A stretch of DNA of 64,000 nucleotides from Perognathus longimembris pacificus (GCF_023159225.1 NC_063174.1:26991983-27055982), one strand, 5' to 3'. Shown: positions 34,890-48,134, counted from the first letter of the stretch. Program-made: numbers and translations. The notes: generated from the letters alone by a model not told the origin.

Positions 34890-35085
34890 GGTTAGAACTC
34901 AGGGCCCTGGGCAGTGTCCTTCAGTTTTTTTTTCACTCAAGGCGGATGCTCTACCATTTGAGCCACAGATGAACTTCTGCATAATTGGAGATAAGAGTGT
35001 CCCATGCTTTTTCTGCCTCCAGGATTCTCAGATCTCAGCCTCCTGAGTAGCTAGGATTGCAGGCATGGAATGCTGGTGCCCTGCC
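34822..35085 (-). mobile_element. (TG)n plus composite SINE
   Basis: A TG run of about 30 units (34822-34888) immediately precedes a minus-strand composite SINE (34889-35085; 'gctctaccatttgagccaca'). Confidence 0.82.
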
Positions 35086-35696
35086 TAGAAATTTTTCAAA
35101 TGAGGCAAAATTTTCTCATGGGTAGGTCTTTGTACATGTTGCCTGTCTTCTTTCAGAATTTGAGATGAGATTAATATAACATAAAATCAACATTCTGAAG
35201 TGACCTTTACAATGTTGTTTAAACATCCTCTATCTAGTTCTAAAACACATTTATCACTTCAAACTAAAACCCCCACTTGTTAAGCAGTTACTTCTCAACC
35301 CTATTAATCTTATTCCCAAGCCTCTGAAATTTCGAAATCTGTTTTGTTTGCTCTAGCTATACTTATTCTGGATATTTCATATAAATGAAATCACATACTA
35401 TTTGGCCTTTTAGACTTCTCTCATTTAGTGTGAGGCTTTCAAGGTTCAATCATGTAGCATGTGTCATAACATGAATGGTTGAATAATAGTCAATTGTATG
35501 TTTCCCAATTTATTCATCTGTGGGTGAACATTTGGGTGTTTCTTCCTTTTGTCTCTCATGAAATAGTATTTCTAAAATAATTTATGTGCAAGGGTGTTGT
35601 CAAATCTATGTCTTCAGTTTTTATTTTTTGGAAAGATACCTAGCTATGGAATTGTCTGCCACACATGCTGTTTTTTTATGTTATTGTTGTTTTTGC

Positions 35697-35699
<3 letters not shown>

Positions 35700-35747
<48 letters not shown>

Positions 35748-35935
35748 GTGCTGGGCTTTGAACTCAGGGCCTTACATACTCATTTGGCTTTTTATTTTTT
35801 GCTTTAGGCTGGAGTACTACCACTGGAGCCATACCTGCGCTTCTGGCTTTCTGCTGGTTAATTGGAGATAAGAGTCCCACAGACTTTTCTGCTCTGGCTG
35901 GCTTTGAACCATGATCCTCAGATCTCAGCTTCCTT
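35700..35935 (-). mobile_element. (TG)n plus composite SINE
   Basis: The TG run is 35700-35745; the SINE is 35746-35935 on minus ('ctaccactggagccatacct'). Confidence 0.82.
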
Positions 35936-37054
35936 CTGCATATTCCATTCCAACCACCCAAACTCTCTAATTAGGTCTCTCCCTTTGGGTTTCTTGAGGA
36001 AGTCTCTCAGATGCCCTGCTCGCGTGTCTCCAGAGCATCCAGTACCTGCCGGTCCACTTCATGACTCAATTCCTTTGCTTTTTCTCTGTGAGCTACATGG
36101 TGTCGAGGGCAGGAACTTCAGCTTACTCGGGACCTAATATTAATGCTAGTGGCGTTCCCAGCATATGCTAAGTGCTCAGCAGTTATGGTGGAATGAAAGA
36201 ACTTCCCTGGCAATTCCTCTTCTTTTAGCTACTCCTTTTCTCTGGAATGTCCTAAAGTTTCTGGAGTCCATCTTATACAATTTAGAATTTAATAATACAT
36301 TTCTTAGCATAGTTCCATGTTGTTTTATATAAGTTGTTTCACTTTCCCAAATCCAATTGTAAGCCTCTTAAACGAACAATAATGTAATATTTTTCTGTCC
36401 TGTTTACAGCCCCTATCCCATAATACAGGCTCAATAAACAGTTGCTGCTTGTTGTGAAGGAAAGGAAGATGGCTATGGTCAAGACTTGGAATCACAGAAT
36501 TTTCAAGCTAGAGGGACTGTACAGTGACACAGATTACCCATTCTCATTCCTAGTCTCACAAGGAAGATAATCCTGGAAAAAAAAGCTTCTCCTGTTGCCC
36601 CTGACACAGGTCAAGTTGCTTTTCCTGCAGGACCAGCTACCCAGCCCCAGGAAGAACTTTCCACAGTGCCCAGTAGATAGCCTGAAGGGGAGCCAATGCC
36701 CTGCAAAGTTCTTTCACCTTCATTAGTGACATTTCCGCGGGGATGCCTTTTATTTCCATAGGACTTTCTCTAAAAATACCACAACATGAGGTTGTCAGGG
36801 TGATTACATGGAACCTAAATGATACATTTGGTATTTATTTCTAAAAGCACTACCAAGTATAAAAAAATACCAACAGTGTTTTTGTAGCTGTAATTTAAAA
36901 ATCTGGTGCATAGTGATTCTGTTGTCTGCTACCTTCACCTTTAACCTGCTACCTTTAACAACAGCTGAGGCATAATGCATAACTGGTAGAGAAAAACAAA
37001 CCAGCACATAAGGCAAACATGAACAGGAGACTTACTGTGGTGGTCAAATTGTAC

Positions 37055-37144
37055 CTGCATTTCCAGGGACACTGAGCACTGTGCCAATGGAGATTAGGAT
37101 TGGGTATGTCAACACCACGCCCACATTCACCAGAATGTTGAAGG
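37055..37144 (-). CDS. SLC35F4: SLC35F4 exon, residues 279-308
   Basis: A 90-nt exon between TTTTTTCAG and CAG|GTACAA, phase 1 at both ends. It completes the Ala codon and reads FNILVNVGVVLTYPILISIG followed by TVLSVPGNA, one transmembrane segment with the Pro-containing motif seen near the end of EamA proteins. It is too short for an ordinary open-frame search and was located by splice phase and family similarity. Confidence 0.9.
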
Positions 37145-38530
37145 CTGAAAAAATCAAAGAAGATATTACAGGATGAAGGGGAATCGGGATATTGGACGTC
37201 TTAATGTAAAACAATCATTGTCTCTGCTAAATGTGCCTTCTCAAGTAGCTGCACCTTGATCATTTAGTTCTCTAACCTTGCCTAAATTAGTCATAGACTT
37301 TTGTCCTCCGCTGCCAACTCTTTGCTTGAGCTCTTGCCAACTGGCTGGCAAAGGCATGTGAGTGAACAAAAAGAGGTAAAACCATCAATTCTCTACATTG
37401 CTTATTAGCACTATAAAGGTAGGCTAGGGGCAGCCAGAGGTTGAAAGCAAATTACCAAATGAAGTTTGGTGCTTCATTTCTCTTTGTAACTTTGCCACAT
37501 TATGCCTTGATCCTGGGTGATGAAAACTTTACCCATGTCTAAAGGGAGATCTATCCACTGACAGCTTATGCTGTTGTTTTTCCTTCTCTCTTAAAGTAAC
37601 TATTATATACAAACATCCACCTTTGACAACTTAAGGAAAAGAATGTCAATTCAATGTGCTATCGAATGATAGTCCAAGTTTAAATGCAATTCAGGTAAGT
37701 CAGGTGAATGGATGAGCAGACCTATGTTTGGGCAAAGGCACTATCCCTGGAGGATAAGATAGGCCCCAGCCATTGCTGCAGGAGATGTGGGGCAGTTCAG
37801 AGCACTGACTAACATTTGTCTCTCACATCTACCTCTGAGCCTGGGGAGATTGTAATGGATTCCCAGAAGAACAGAGGGATGGAACTAAAACCGTAAGACT
37901 GTGAGTACTGAGAACTCTGTATCCCTGGGGTTTGTAACCAGTCAAGAAAGGGGCTGTCTCTTCAAATTTGTCACAGCCCCGCTTTGGACTCAATGAACTC
38001 TGCTGGGCACTGTGTGGGTCTGGTTGAGCAGCTTCAGGGGTCAGCTGGTGCTGTGCCTGGTAGGGTTGACTTGGGGCATGTATTGGGCACACCAAGAAAT
38101 ATGTACATTCATAGAAGGCTACTTGCAGCAAAGTGGAAATTGTATGCTCACAGTGGGGGCCAGGAGTCAGTGAAATGTTGTTTTTGTTGGCAGTTAGGTT
38201 GTTTTTGACCAGAAAATGATCTGGGCACTTTTAATTAGGATAGATTGATTTAATAGAAACACTGTTATTGATTTGCACTCAATTTAGCACAGGTAATGAG
38301 AGATGATAGCCATACTATTTTTTGAATTGCAGGGATCAACAATGAATGGCTGACTTTTCTCCTGAGTATTTACTGGTTGTTTAAGACCTCCCCTTAGGGA
38401 CCTGGGGGGCAGGGTTGAAGTAGAAAAATAGTGAGCCAATCAATACCCTTGCTGAAATCACACTTTCTCCTGTGAATTGCAATGCTGCTGCTAGTTCAAA
38501 TCCTATCAGCTTGGTTAAGAAGGCCCACAG

Positions 38531-38639
38531 AAACAGTACAAGAAATGTATCCAATGCCTAACGTATGAAACTGTAACCTCTCTGTACATGAGTTTGATAA
38601 TAAAAATTTGAAGAAAAAAAGTAAAAAAAAAAAAAAAAA
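38531..38639 (+). mobile_element. L1-tail stub with long A-tail
   Basis: Begins AAACAGTACAAGAAATGTAT, contains 'gtaacctctctgtacatgag' and 'gataataaaaatttga', then an A-tail. Duplication AAGAAGGCCCACAG at 38517-38530 and 38640-38653. Confidence 0.87.
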
Positions 38640-39589
38640 AAGAAGGCCCACAGTGGGTAGGCAGAGGTCCTTCAGGTAGAGTGTGTTGGGTTGATGTGGG
38701 GCAGACAGAGAACCTGATGTTGGGCAGTGTGTGGAAAGAGGAACCAAATGGGAATTATTTAATTCAGATTAAAGAGACCCTAGGGAATTGGGTGATTGCT
38801 GTTTTGACTGCTTGGAGAGAAGAGAGCAGTCTCTTTATTTTCCAGGCTCCTCTCATTCCAAGGAGTGCAGCTTGAAAGTGGGAGCTATCCTCACTCTGAA
38901 AGTGCGAAGGGCAGCAACAAATGGACTTGTTTTCCGGAGCCTGTAAACGAGTTAGGAGCTCTTCAGTCAGACTTGCAGTCTTGTGTACACCCTGAGCACA
39001 AGGCCACTAGTGGCACATTCTAGGCCATGAATAGTTGTGGTTAATATTATGGACTGTTTGTTCCATGCTGATACAATTGTAAAGAAAGTGTAATACTCCT
39101 TGCCAATCAAAGGGATGCATAGTTTGCTGTTCACTTTAAATAGGTGCTAATTTTCTAAAACTAAAATGATGAAGTATCTGCTAATATAACCTCAGGGTGC
39201 ATTACTGTTTGAATGATGACAAGCATCATAATATGTAAATGTAAATAAATGGAAAAAAGGAAAGGAGAATGTGGTAGCCTAGAATTCAGGTAAGGAAGAT
39301 AGCCTCCATGTTCTAGGGAGCTGGATGGGAAAACCGGAAGAAGATTTTTGCTTGGTGGATGACTAGGCACAGTGGACTCAATCTAGACAGCCAAGCACAA
39401 TGTGTATGGCTTCCTTCTCCTGGTGAGGGCCTCCTATTGCCAAACATATTCTCTAAGCTCAGCAGTCAGCTACTTAATACATTTTTGTTAGCCTGGTCTC
39501 ACATTTTAAACCAGGAGCCTGAATGTACTACTTTTATCTCTTCTCTTTCTTTTCTCTCACTTGAGTCTGCTTCTTAGGTGATTTTGGTG

Positions 39590-40210
39590 TATATGCTGGT
39601 GCTAGGATTTGAACTCAGAGCCTGTGCACTGTCCATTTGCTTTATTGCTCAAACCTGATGCTCTACTACTTGAGCCATACCTCCAGTTTTTTTTTTTTTT
39701 GGCCAGTCCTGGGCCTTGGACTCAGGGCCTGAGCACTGTCCCTGGCTTCCTTTTTGCTCAAGGCTAGCACTCTGCCACTTGAGCCACAGCGCCACTTCTG
39801 GCCGTTTTCTGTATATGTGGTGCTGGGGAATCGAACCCAGGGCCTCATGTATATGAGGCAAGCTCTCTCGCCACTAGGCCATATCCCCAGCCCCCATACC
39901 TCCAGTTTTGGCTTTTTGTTGGCCTAGTGGGAGAGTGCTTGCCTCACATACAGGAAGCCCTGGGTTCGATTCCTCAGCACCACATATATAGAAAAAGCCG
40001 GAAGTGGCACTGTGGTTCAGGTGGTGAAGTGCTAGCCTTGAGCAAAAAGTAAGCCAGGAACAGTGTTCAGGCCCTTAGTCCAAGCCCCAGGACTGGCAAA
40101 AAAAGAGTTTCTCAGACTTACCTGCCTTGGCTGGTTTCAAACTGTGGTCCTCAGATCTCAGCCTCCTGAGTATCTTGGGTTATGGGTGTGAGCTACTGGT
40201 ATCCAGCCTC
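39590..40210 (-). mobile_element. Nested SINE cluster: three SINEs in one
   Basis: The outer minus-strand composite SINE is split into 39590-39690 and 40105-40210. A minus-strand ID-like SINE (about 39697-39892) lies inside, flanked by CATACCTCCAGTTTT at both sides. A plus-strand ID-like SINE (about 39917-40100) follows about 25 bp later. The two inner SINEs are in opposite orientation. Confidence 0.82.
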
Positions 40211-40551
40211 AGGCCATTTTGAACATTGAGTTCCCTAGATGTTCCATACTGTCTCTCACCTCTGCCTGACTCTCCTTGGCACATATGAATAGAATAAGAC
40301 ACCCAGCATATCATAAAGACTGAATGAAGCTACCTGAAGGCCAGTGAAAAACAGTGACCTAGATTTCCACTTGCATGCCTTAGCATACCACAGATAGCTG
40401 TGCAAAGATCCTTCTAAACATTCAGTGACATGAGCCAATGCAAGCTTGAGTGATGGAACATAGATATAATCAAGGGAATAATAATAGTAGGACCATCTAT
40501 CAGAGAAAAAGTTGACATAGGAAATAAAAGGCAAAACATGATCCCACTTAC

Positions 40552-40744
40552 CCAACCACAGCCCTGCCATTCCACAGAGACAGCCCCATGGCAGAGCTGC
40601 AAAAGAGGACCAGTGCTCCACCTTGGTGAAATACAGGATGACTGGGGTGAAGGAGATGAAGATCAAGTTGAAGAAACCCAAGGTGGAGACAAAGTGTGCA
40701 GCTTCACCAAAGTTGGCACTTCCCAGAAACATCTTAAACAGAAC
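40552..40744 (-). CDS. SLC35F4: SLC35F4 exon, residues 215-278
   Basis: A 193-nt exon following TTTCCAG and ending G|GTAAGT, a strong donor; the last base starts an Ala codon. It encodes VLFKMFLGSANFGEAAHF, the hydrophobic helix LGFFNLIFISFTPVILYF, the loop TKVEHWSSFAALPWG and the beginning of another helix, CLCGMAGLWL. The reading frame continues past the donor for about 90 more codons, but that extension is intronic and does not resemble the family. Confidence 0.92.
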
Positions 40745-42747
40745 CTGGAAAGGAGAAGAAATACTTCAACTGCACAGCTGGAGGTATGGTTGGAGCAGAC
40801 AGGCAAGTTCTGTTGATGGACACAGTGAGCATACTGGTCCAGAGTTTACCTGTGTGTCTTATCTCCCTATCATTTCTGTGGCACAAAATGGACTGCTGAA
40901 ATAAGGAGGTAAAATGCCCTAGATCCCTCATATGAAACAGCAATTGCTATGAGATGAATTTCACATAGTTTTGACAATTGCTAGGGTACTATGGAAACAG
41001 CAACCATCAAAGTGGGTAAGGGAATGATAAATCATAGTGCAGATGAACCCAAGAAAGTCTGGGATAGAAATGCCACCAGCTCGTCCTTTCAAGATGATAC
41101 TCATTGCATCCTTATTTTGACAGATAATGAAAACTAAATTGGACAGAGAGCCTGTTATTAGGTTGTTGAGAGAAATAATGATACCTTAGATTTTTAAGCA
41201 CTTTTTCTAGCTGAGCTTATAATGTCTTCACAAACTTTATGTTGTTATTATTTGCTGGATTGTATATCTAGGTACAGAGAAAGAAGGCAAGAGGAAATAA
41301 AGAGCTGATTTGAAGTCATAGAACAGGCTAGGGAAAGAAGCCAGTCCTAAGTCCATATTTTATGGTTTCTTAACCCCTGTGTTGGGATACAGACATGGCT
41401 CAAGAGGTCTGCCTACCAATCTTAGTCTTGAGTTTAAACCCTAGTACTACCATACACACACACACACACACACACACATACACACACACCCCTCTTTCCC
41501 TTTACTAACTCATTAACCAATATTATAGAATGAGGCAGATTATATCTGCCTAAAATTATGGTACATATATGATTTTGTACATGCTAGCAATGAATATAAA
41601 AAGAACGTATTAAATTACCTAGCTGATAGAAAGATCTCTATAAAATGGCCATCCTGGCTTTATACTAATTCCATGTCCAATCTTATCTGAACTTGTTAGT
41701 TTTTCACCTGAAAGATTTAGTCAAGAGAACTTGAACACATGTTAGTCTTTGGTCATTTCAGACTTCTTGGCTGAGTTTCCACTGGGGAGCCAGTTAGGCA
41801 CTATTGGCAAATAAGTAAACACTTGTCAAGCTTGTCACACAGAATCAACGAGCCAAGAAATGTCAATATGGAAGTAAATTTACCCCCAGTGACGGCAGTG
41901 GTGGTTGGTGACCATCGAAACAGGGCTCCAGAAGGGATATAAAAGATTTTTTTGTCTTTCACTGGGATAGTATTTTGTTTGTTTGTTTTAAAATATACAC
42001 CAGGAAGGATGAATTTGGAATTGTCCTTTATTACATCCAGAAAGTATATTGGGTCTTAAAAGTAGAGCTTCAGAGAATAATCTCTTAGGTCTGCTCTCTG
42101 ACTCTGTGCCCCTGAAGCCAAATGCAATGACCCTGAATAGTATTTTCATGGATGACAGAGAGACCCAGTGGAGAGCACACAATGAGCAGGTAGAGCACAA
42201 TCAAGAGGAAAGCGCATTTGAACATGGGCTCTGGTGGCCTGGGGTCCATATGTAGTCAATATGAAGGTTTCAAACAACAGCTTCTTTGTTGTGCTTGCAC
42301 CTCCTTGGCATTAAAATAACCATGACTGATTGTAAGTGAAAAAAGCACAAAGGAAGGAAAGTCTTTCTTTTCTGCTCTCATTACCTGACACATGGGACAT
42401 TTTTTGACAACATGGCACACAGGCTTAGGATCTGGCTAGTCCAAAATTACCCTCTTCACTCTGTTACTTCCTGACTATATGAATTTGGGTGAATTGATCT
42501 TTCAAAATCTCCATTTCCTCCTCTGGAAAGTTGCCATAAGTGTCTGTGCCTCATAAAGTTGTGCTAGTATAGGTGATATTTGCTGGCAGGCATCAACCAC
42601 ATAACATGTGTTCAATAACCAGTTCTTACTATTGTTTAAACACAACTACTGTTTTCTACCCAATGTTTTCATTGTATTCCCCTATTTTATCTCTTAATTC
42701 GAAGCCATGAGTGGCAGGTTGACTATAAACAAAGATGCATAACCTAC
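40745..42747 (-). other. SLC35F4 intron (2.0 kb)
   Basis: Apart from a (CA)n microsatellite (41455-41487), nothing recognisable is seen. No SINE or L1 was identified in this intron, unusual for this window. Confidence 0.7.
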
Positions 42748-42873
42748 CTTATATAATGCAGACGTGGAAGCCGAACCCACTGCAAACGCCACCCCTATGA
42801 TCGAGTCTGCGTGGAAATTATCTGCATATGCCATCATGACAATGCCCGTAATCGCCATTATTGCAGCAACTAT
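42748..42873 (-). CDS. SLC35F4: SLC35F4 exon, residues 173-214
   Basis: A 126-nt exon of exactly 42 codons, between a TTGACAG acceptor and an AAG|GTAGGT donor, phase 0 at both ends. It encodes the helix IVAAIMAITGIVMMAYA, a short loop DNFHADSII, and the start of the next helix, GVAFAVGSASTSALYK. These segments are strongly conserved between SLC35F3 and SLC35F4, and the AD-F-H-S/DS pattern is family typical. Confidence 0.92.
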
Positions 42874-43151
42874 CTGTCAAGTAGAATGGAATAAAAAATT
42901 ATGCCTTCGTATCCCAGATCAAAAGATTGAAGATTTCATGAAAGTTGTTAAGTATTTCCTTCTTTCTAATTAGCTCTCTCTATCCCTATTAAAGTATAAG
43001 AAGGGTTAGAATTAAAAATAAATCAGTATGCTCATGAGACATCCAGGCAGAGACTATAACAGCTCCTCACATTCTAGTTAAGGACTAATAATTTTAGTTT
43101 AATGTTTCAGCTCAACTTTCTGGCGATTTTTATCCCTACTGGTGAAATGGA

Positions 43152-43193
43152 TTTATGAGGCAAGCACTCTTGCTGCTAGGCCATATTCCCAGC
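43152..43193 (-). mobile_element. 40-bp ID SINE scrap with target duplication
   Basis: Only the first 40 bp or so of an ID-like SINE ('gaggcaagcactcttgctgc' on plus), flanked by CTGGTGAAATGGATTTA and CTGGTAAAATGGATTTA. Confidence 0.65.
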
Positions 43194-45671
43194 TGGTAAA
43201 ATGGATTTAATAGTAAGTTACTTTTAAGTATTTTCATCCACATTGTATTCTTTTCTTTTAGATAATTCAGCATATGTTGTCATCTTGTTCTTTGGACCAA
43301 TGCATGCACATTTCTGATAGCCTCTATATAACTAGGACTTGGTTAGGGAGACATAATTTTGGTATAGTTAAGAGGCAAAACTTAGACCAAGGGCAAACAA
43401 GACAGAGAATAACGTCAGTGACTTATGCAGCAGAAAGCTGAGTCTGCACTATCACTTGGAATGTCAAATAGAGGCCACCTCTTCCTCTTGTTTACATGCA
43501 AATTAATTCCATTTTAAGGTAAACTACAGAAAGATAATATCATTTAATTATGCTACAGCATTCATTAATTGCATAAAGTGAAATATTCATAATTTGACTG
43601 ACATCATAAACATAGGATCCTTGGTATATTAAAAATCCACTGCCTTAGTTTGTATTTATTTAATTGTCTTGAACTGGAAGCAATTCAGAGCAACAATGAA
43701 CAGAAAAAGAACAACTCTAGATTGGGGAGTCACGGAGCATTTCCTCACTGACTTTAAAGATGAGAAATTTAAACCTAAATAGAAATTCGTTTTGCTAAAT
43801 TTCAGTTCTGAGTGCTCCCAACTAAATTCCTCTGTAGCTAAGCCTTTTCATGCCGCCGATGTTTGGAATCCTCTTGAATATTATAGGCAAATTACTTATT
43901 ATAACAAAACATCGACTGTTAGTTCACATGTGACTCTAGACTGGAGCACAGTGCCAACTCAGGTGCTGCTGAAGCAATGTTTAAATGACCACCAAAGGTA
44001 AATACAGAGGGCAATGGCTTCACAAGTGGCTCCACAATGAAGCGTCCTTTAGGAAAACCAGCAGGAAGGCCAGGGGGAGTTGAGAACAAACACCAACATG
44101 TCAGCAGTGACAAACCATCTTCATAATGTGTTATCCAGAAGGTTGTTAGATGGGAGGCATTTCTTTTACTGAGCAAATATCTTACTCTACAACACTACCA
44201 TGGCTGCTTCTATTCATTTCTATCTTAGGCCATAGGGAATAGAATTTAATACACACACACACACACGCCATGAGGTGTCAAGGAAAATTTCCAAATGAGA
44301 AGTAATAGACTCATAAATAAACATGGTAAGAGGGTTATCTGGATCTAGAAATGGTTTGAAGATTATTATTATTTCCCTTAATTTGAGGATTTACAGTTCA
44401 GCCAGATAATTCAACCATTTTGGGGAGTGATCTGATTTGAGAGAAATGAAAAGGAACCTTAACACCGACTTACTCTTTTGTGTTTAAATGATGTTTGTGG
44501 GCTGTGTTATTCATGTACATAGATAGATTTTGCTTGAAAAATTGAATATAAAAGATAATAAACTTGACTTAATGTATATTTTGTTAGCCAACTATCAGTT
44601 ATAGGATTTTGGCCAAATAATCCTGTGGTTATTTCCAGACAATACTGGTAATGTGATGTGTGGTTTTTTTAAATTAAAATTAAAGTTCTTATTAAAATTT
44701 TATTGTACAATGTTGTGTGTAGGTTATCATGTGTTAAATATAATTCTGAGTTGAGGGAGCAAATGAAAATAAGAAATCCTGTCTAGAAAGTGACCAGCAT
44801 ATAATACAATTATCGCAAGGTATAACAAATGGAAATTATTCCTTTTCTGAATCAGCCATTAGTAAAATGTAAATGTATGAAATTTGTATTTTTGAGTTTT
44901 CTCAAGATTGGAATTGGAGATGGATAAAGATAATTTTATAGAAATTCTAAATTATAACCCTACTGAGGCTATTAAAAAGCTCTATTACTTGTTATATTCA
45001 AGTACTTGTAAAAAATATTCGCCTCAACTATTTAAATTGACATGTCAATTATACCAGTGTCTCTTTCAATTGCTTTCATGTAGAGAAGCATTTTTCGCCT
45101 TAGGGAGCCTGATAATGCTGTACGTGAAGTTTTGAAGTTCTGACAGCATGAGAATCTGAATATTTGAAATGTTAGACAAACCCTTCTTCATAGGCAATAA
45201 TTTATAGGTTAGATAGTAGATTCCTGGAGGGAGGAGATAGGTTAAATTACTAACAACATTTGAATTTATAATTTACAACTATCTGAGAGGATAAATCCTC
45301 TATGATTTGTTGCAAGAAATTCTCAACCTGTTTTCTATGTATCCCTATATGTCATCTCATCTTGAAAATGCAGGAATGTGTCGAGTGGGAGGCCCAGTTT
45401 GACCAATTTATTTGAATGATCTCAGAATGATTCTGCTCAGTACCACTGGATTAACATTGGTGAGGAAATATACTTTAAATGTCCAGAGAGCAAACAACCT
45501 AAATGTAGATTTGAGTCACATGGATTTTCAGAATGAGCCATCAGAGGAAGGTTTCATAGCTTTCTCTTCTCAAAAGAAACACACAAAGTATTCTTGCTTG
45601 TACTCAACACACCGGGAATGCAACTTCAGGAAGCTGCATTTTAAAATTGTTTTAAGGGAAGGGGAACATTA

Positions 45672-45890
45672 AAACGGTGAGACAAAGAGTAAAAGGCAAA
45701 GTAATGCAACAGCAATATTTACAATACAATATGTTATAAACTAACTGTACAACTGGGGTGGGGAGGAGGGAAGGTGGGAGAAAAATGAGGGAGGCGGCAT
45801 CAAGTTGGACAAGAAATGTACTCAGTACCTAATGTATGTAACTGTAACTCCTCTGTACTTCACCTTGACAATAAAAAATAAATTACTATA
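45672..45890 (+). mobile_element. L1 3' UTR fragment
   Basis: Has 'gtgagacaaagagtaaaagg', a G-rich block at about 45755-45800, 'gtaactgtaactcctctgta' and 'gacaataaaaaataaa'. 5'-truncated L1. Confidence 0.8.
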
Positions 45891-46814
45891 GTTTTAAAAA
45901 CTATATTAAAATTCTACTATATCCTTTTCACTCTGTGACCACTACAAAAATACTTCTGGCACATCTGAGGACCCCTCCTGCTGAAATGTACCATCAAATA
46001 GTCCCATTTGCTTGGATTCCAAAAAACATGGCTCTCCTGGCAACCTGATGCAGTTTCAGCCACTGAAGGAACTGGAAGTGTCTGAATAAAATGGAGAAGC
46101 TACCATGACCATTATATGAATCTTGATAATGTAATAGTACAAAATACGATTTGTTGTACATTTACCTTTCAAAAGAGTCAGGCTAGAGAAACATTGAACT
46201 TTGGCTACTTTGTGTGTGTGTGTGTGTGTGTGTGTCTTTGATTTTTCCTTTTTTCACTCAGGTCCTCAAAATGTCACGAGTCTGAGTTTTCTCTACCTTT
46301 CCATGAAGGCTTATGAGACTCCTCCCACCCACTGTGTTTTCCATTCACAGATCACTTCCAGCAATACAAGCTCTTTTAGGGACCAAAGGCATTGAAATGA
46401 ATTTTGATTTCAATTCTCTTCCTATAGTGTTCCTTTGAGGATCTTATAGGTCTAACAGAGGATTTGTAATCTGAATCTGTTTCCTTGAGTCTAATTCTGC
46501 TTTTTGAAATGTGTTTGAACTAGGAAATGTGGAGGAGCCTCTCTCTCTGGCTTAAGAAACCCTCAAGCCCCAGAGGCAATAGCAACTCCTTAAATAAAGG
46601 TCTTAAACTATACTACTAGCAGTGGCTATGCTCTAGCAAGGCTACAGATCTGCAGTTGAGGCATGCATTTAGGGCTTGGCCAGTGACAGCTACCTCAATG
46701 ACCATCAGTATAGTTATCTATTTAGGTAGATCCATTCGGTCAGCAGTCACGGCTATGCAGAGTCAAACTTCTGCAAGAGTTATAAAAAAAACTATACCTT
46801 TTTTTCTTTCTTTT

Positions 46815-47000
46815 ATGATGGTAGTAAGACTTGAACCCAGGGCCTCACTTTTGCAAGCCAAATACTCTACCACTTAAAATCACATCCCTCAGCCCTTTTT
46901 ACTTGTTATTTTTTAGATAGGATCTTTTTGTTTATCTACCCTGAGATATTCTTTTCCTGAATAACAGATTATATGCGTAAGCCACCAGGCCTGGTCCAAA
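46815..47000 (-). mobile_element. Diverged composite SINE
   Basis: Older minus-strand copy ('acttgaacccagggcctcac' and 'tgcgtaagccaccaggcctg' on plus). Confidence 0.6.
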
Positions 47001-47237
47001 AACTACCACTTTTACTCAAATCCAATTAAATTGAACATGAGCTGGTAAATAACAGGTGTGGTCTCTAGAATTGAGAACCTCTCAGGTTGTGCATGTGAAG
47101 AGGAAAGAGAACCCCAAGAGGCAAACTCGAGGGAGTTAGGGCCTCTGGATTTCTAGTTCCCTTCCATCTTATTTTTATGTGTATAAAATCCAATTCAGTA
47201 AGATCAGAAAGGAAAACCTAGATAGAAAATGTGGGAA

Positions 47238-47314
47238 AGGAGCTGGGAATATGGCCTAGTGGCAAGAGTGTTTGCCTCTTCTACATGAAGCCCTAGGTTT
47301 GGTTCTTCAGCACC

Positions 47315-47348
<34 letters not shown>

Positions 47349-47491
47349 ATATATACATACATATATATATATATATATATCAGCCAGAAGTGGCACTGTG
47401 GCTCAAGTGGTAACCTTGAGCAAAAAGAAGCCAGGAATGGCACTCAGGCCCTGAGTCCAAGGCCCAGGACTGGCACAAAAAAAAAAAAAAA
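47238..47491 (+). mobile_element. ID-like SINE with internal (TA)n expansion
   Basis: The ID-like SINE ('gctgggaatatggcctagtg' to 'cccaggactggcac' plus A-tail) carries about 70 bp of TA/TACA repeat at 47316-47380, where other copies have only 'catatata'. Duplication AGAAAATGTGGGAAAG on both sides (about 47224 and 47498). Confidence 0.87.
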
Positions 47492-48134
47492 GGAAAAGAA
47501 AATGTGGGAAAGATCCAAGAAGGAAAGACTCCAGGATATATTTGGAGGGTAGACCCACTATACCTGGATGAAGGAATTCTGGATGGGCATAGAACTTGGG
47601 AGTTATCACAACCCAGATTTCTCCTCCCTTAGTTCTATTCCTTGCCAAGAAGAGGCATAGAGGCATAGATCCCATTCTGCATCCTCTACTACAAGTACAA
47701 AGGTTCCTGATACTGTCTGTTTTGCGCACAAATGAGCAGTCACCAAAGGCAGCATGGCAACCGAAGGTCACCTTGAATCTTTTCTTAGTATCAACTCAAG
47801 TCTACTGCAGCTCAGCTCCCAGTCCTGCTCTCAAGTGTACCATAGGCCCGACTGGAATTCAAAGGGCAGACAGATTACACAATCAATCAGTTTAACCAAC
47901 ATAGCCCTGTCAAACCTTGGTGGTCTCAAAAGATTCCTAAAGAATCTTTATGAATCTTGTGAAATTAACTCTCTAAAGATTCCCCTATAGCTGGAAGAGA
48001 GCTGGAAAGTACAGGGACATGCTTTGAAGGGTCACAATTTCATCTCCTAGAACTGCCAAGAAAGGGCCTGCTGAGCCATACTCTGACCACCAATTTTTTC
48101 CATGTCTTCACAAAAATTTGAAGGTCAAAGAAAA

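Larger units (their letters stand above)
34524..37054 (-). other. SLC35F4 last intron (2.5 kb)
   Basis: Contains two (TG)n microsatellites, each directly abutting a minus-strand composite SINE (34822-35085 and 35700-35935). The remaining sequence (35090-35690 and 35940-37050) shows no recognised element. Confidence 0.75.
37145..40551 (-). other. SLC35F4 intron (3.4 kb) with nested SINEs and an L1 stub
   Basis: Contains the nested SINE cluster at 39590-40210 and the L1-tail stub at 38531-38639, both described separately. The rest (37150-38500 and 38660-39580) shows no recognised gene or repeat. Confidence 0.8.

Noticed and set aside
40256..40551. Extension of the SLC35F4 exon frame past the 40552 donor
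   Set aside because: A strong GTAAGT donor sits at the family-conserved boundary and the next exon matches in phase; the extension is hydrophobic by chance and is unlike SLC35F proteins.
47272..47454. Frames rich in alternating Tyr/Ile and Thr/Tyr
   Set aside because: Translation of the (TA)n expansion inside a SINE.
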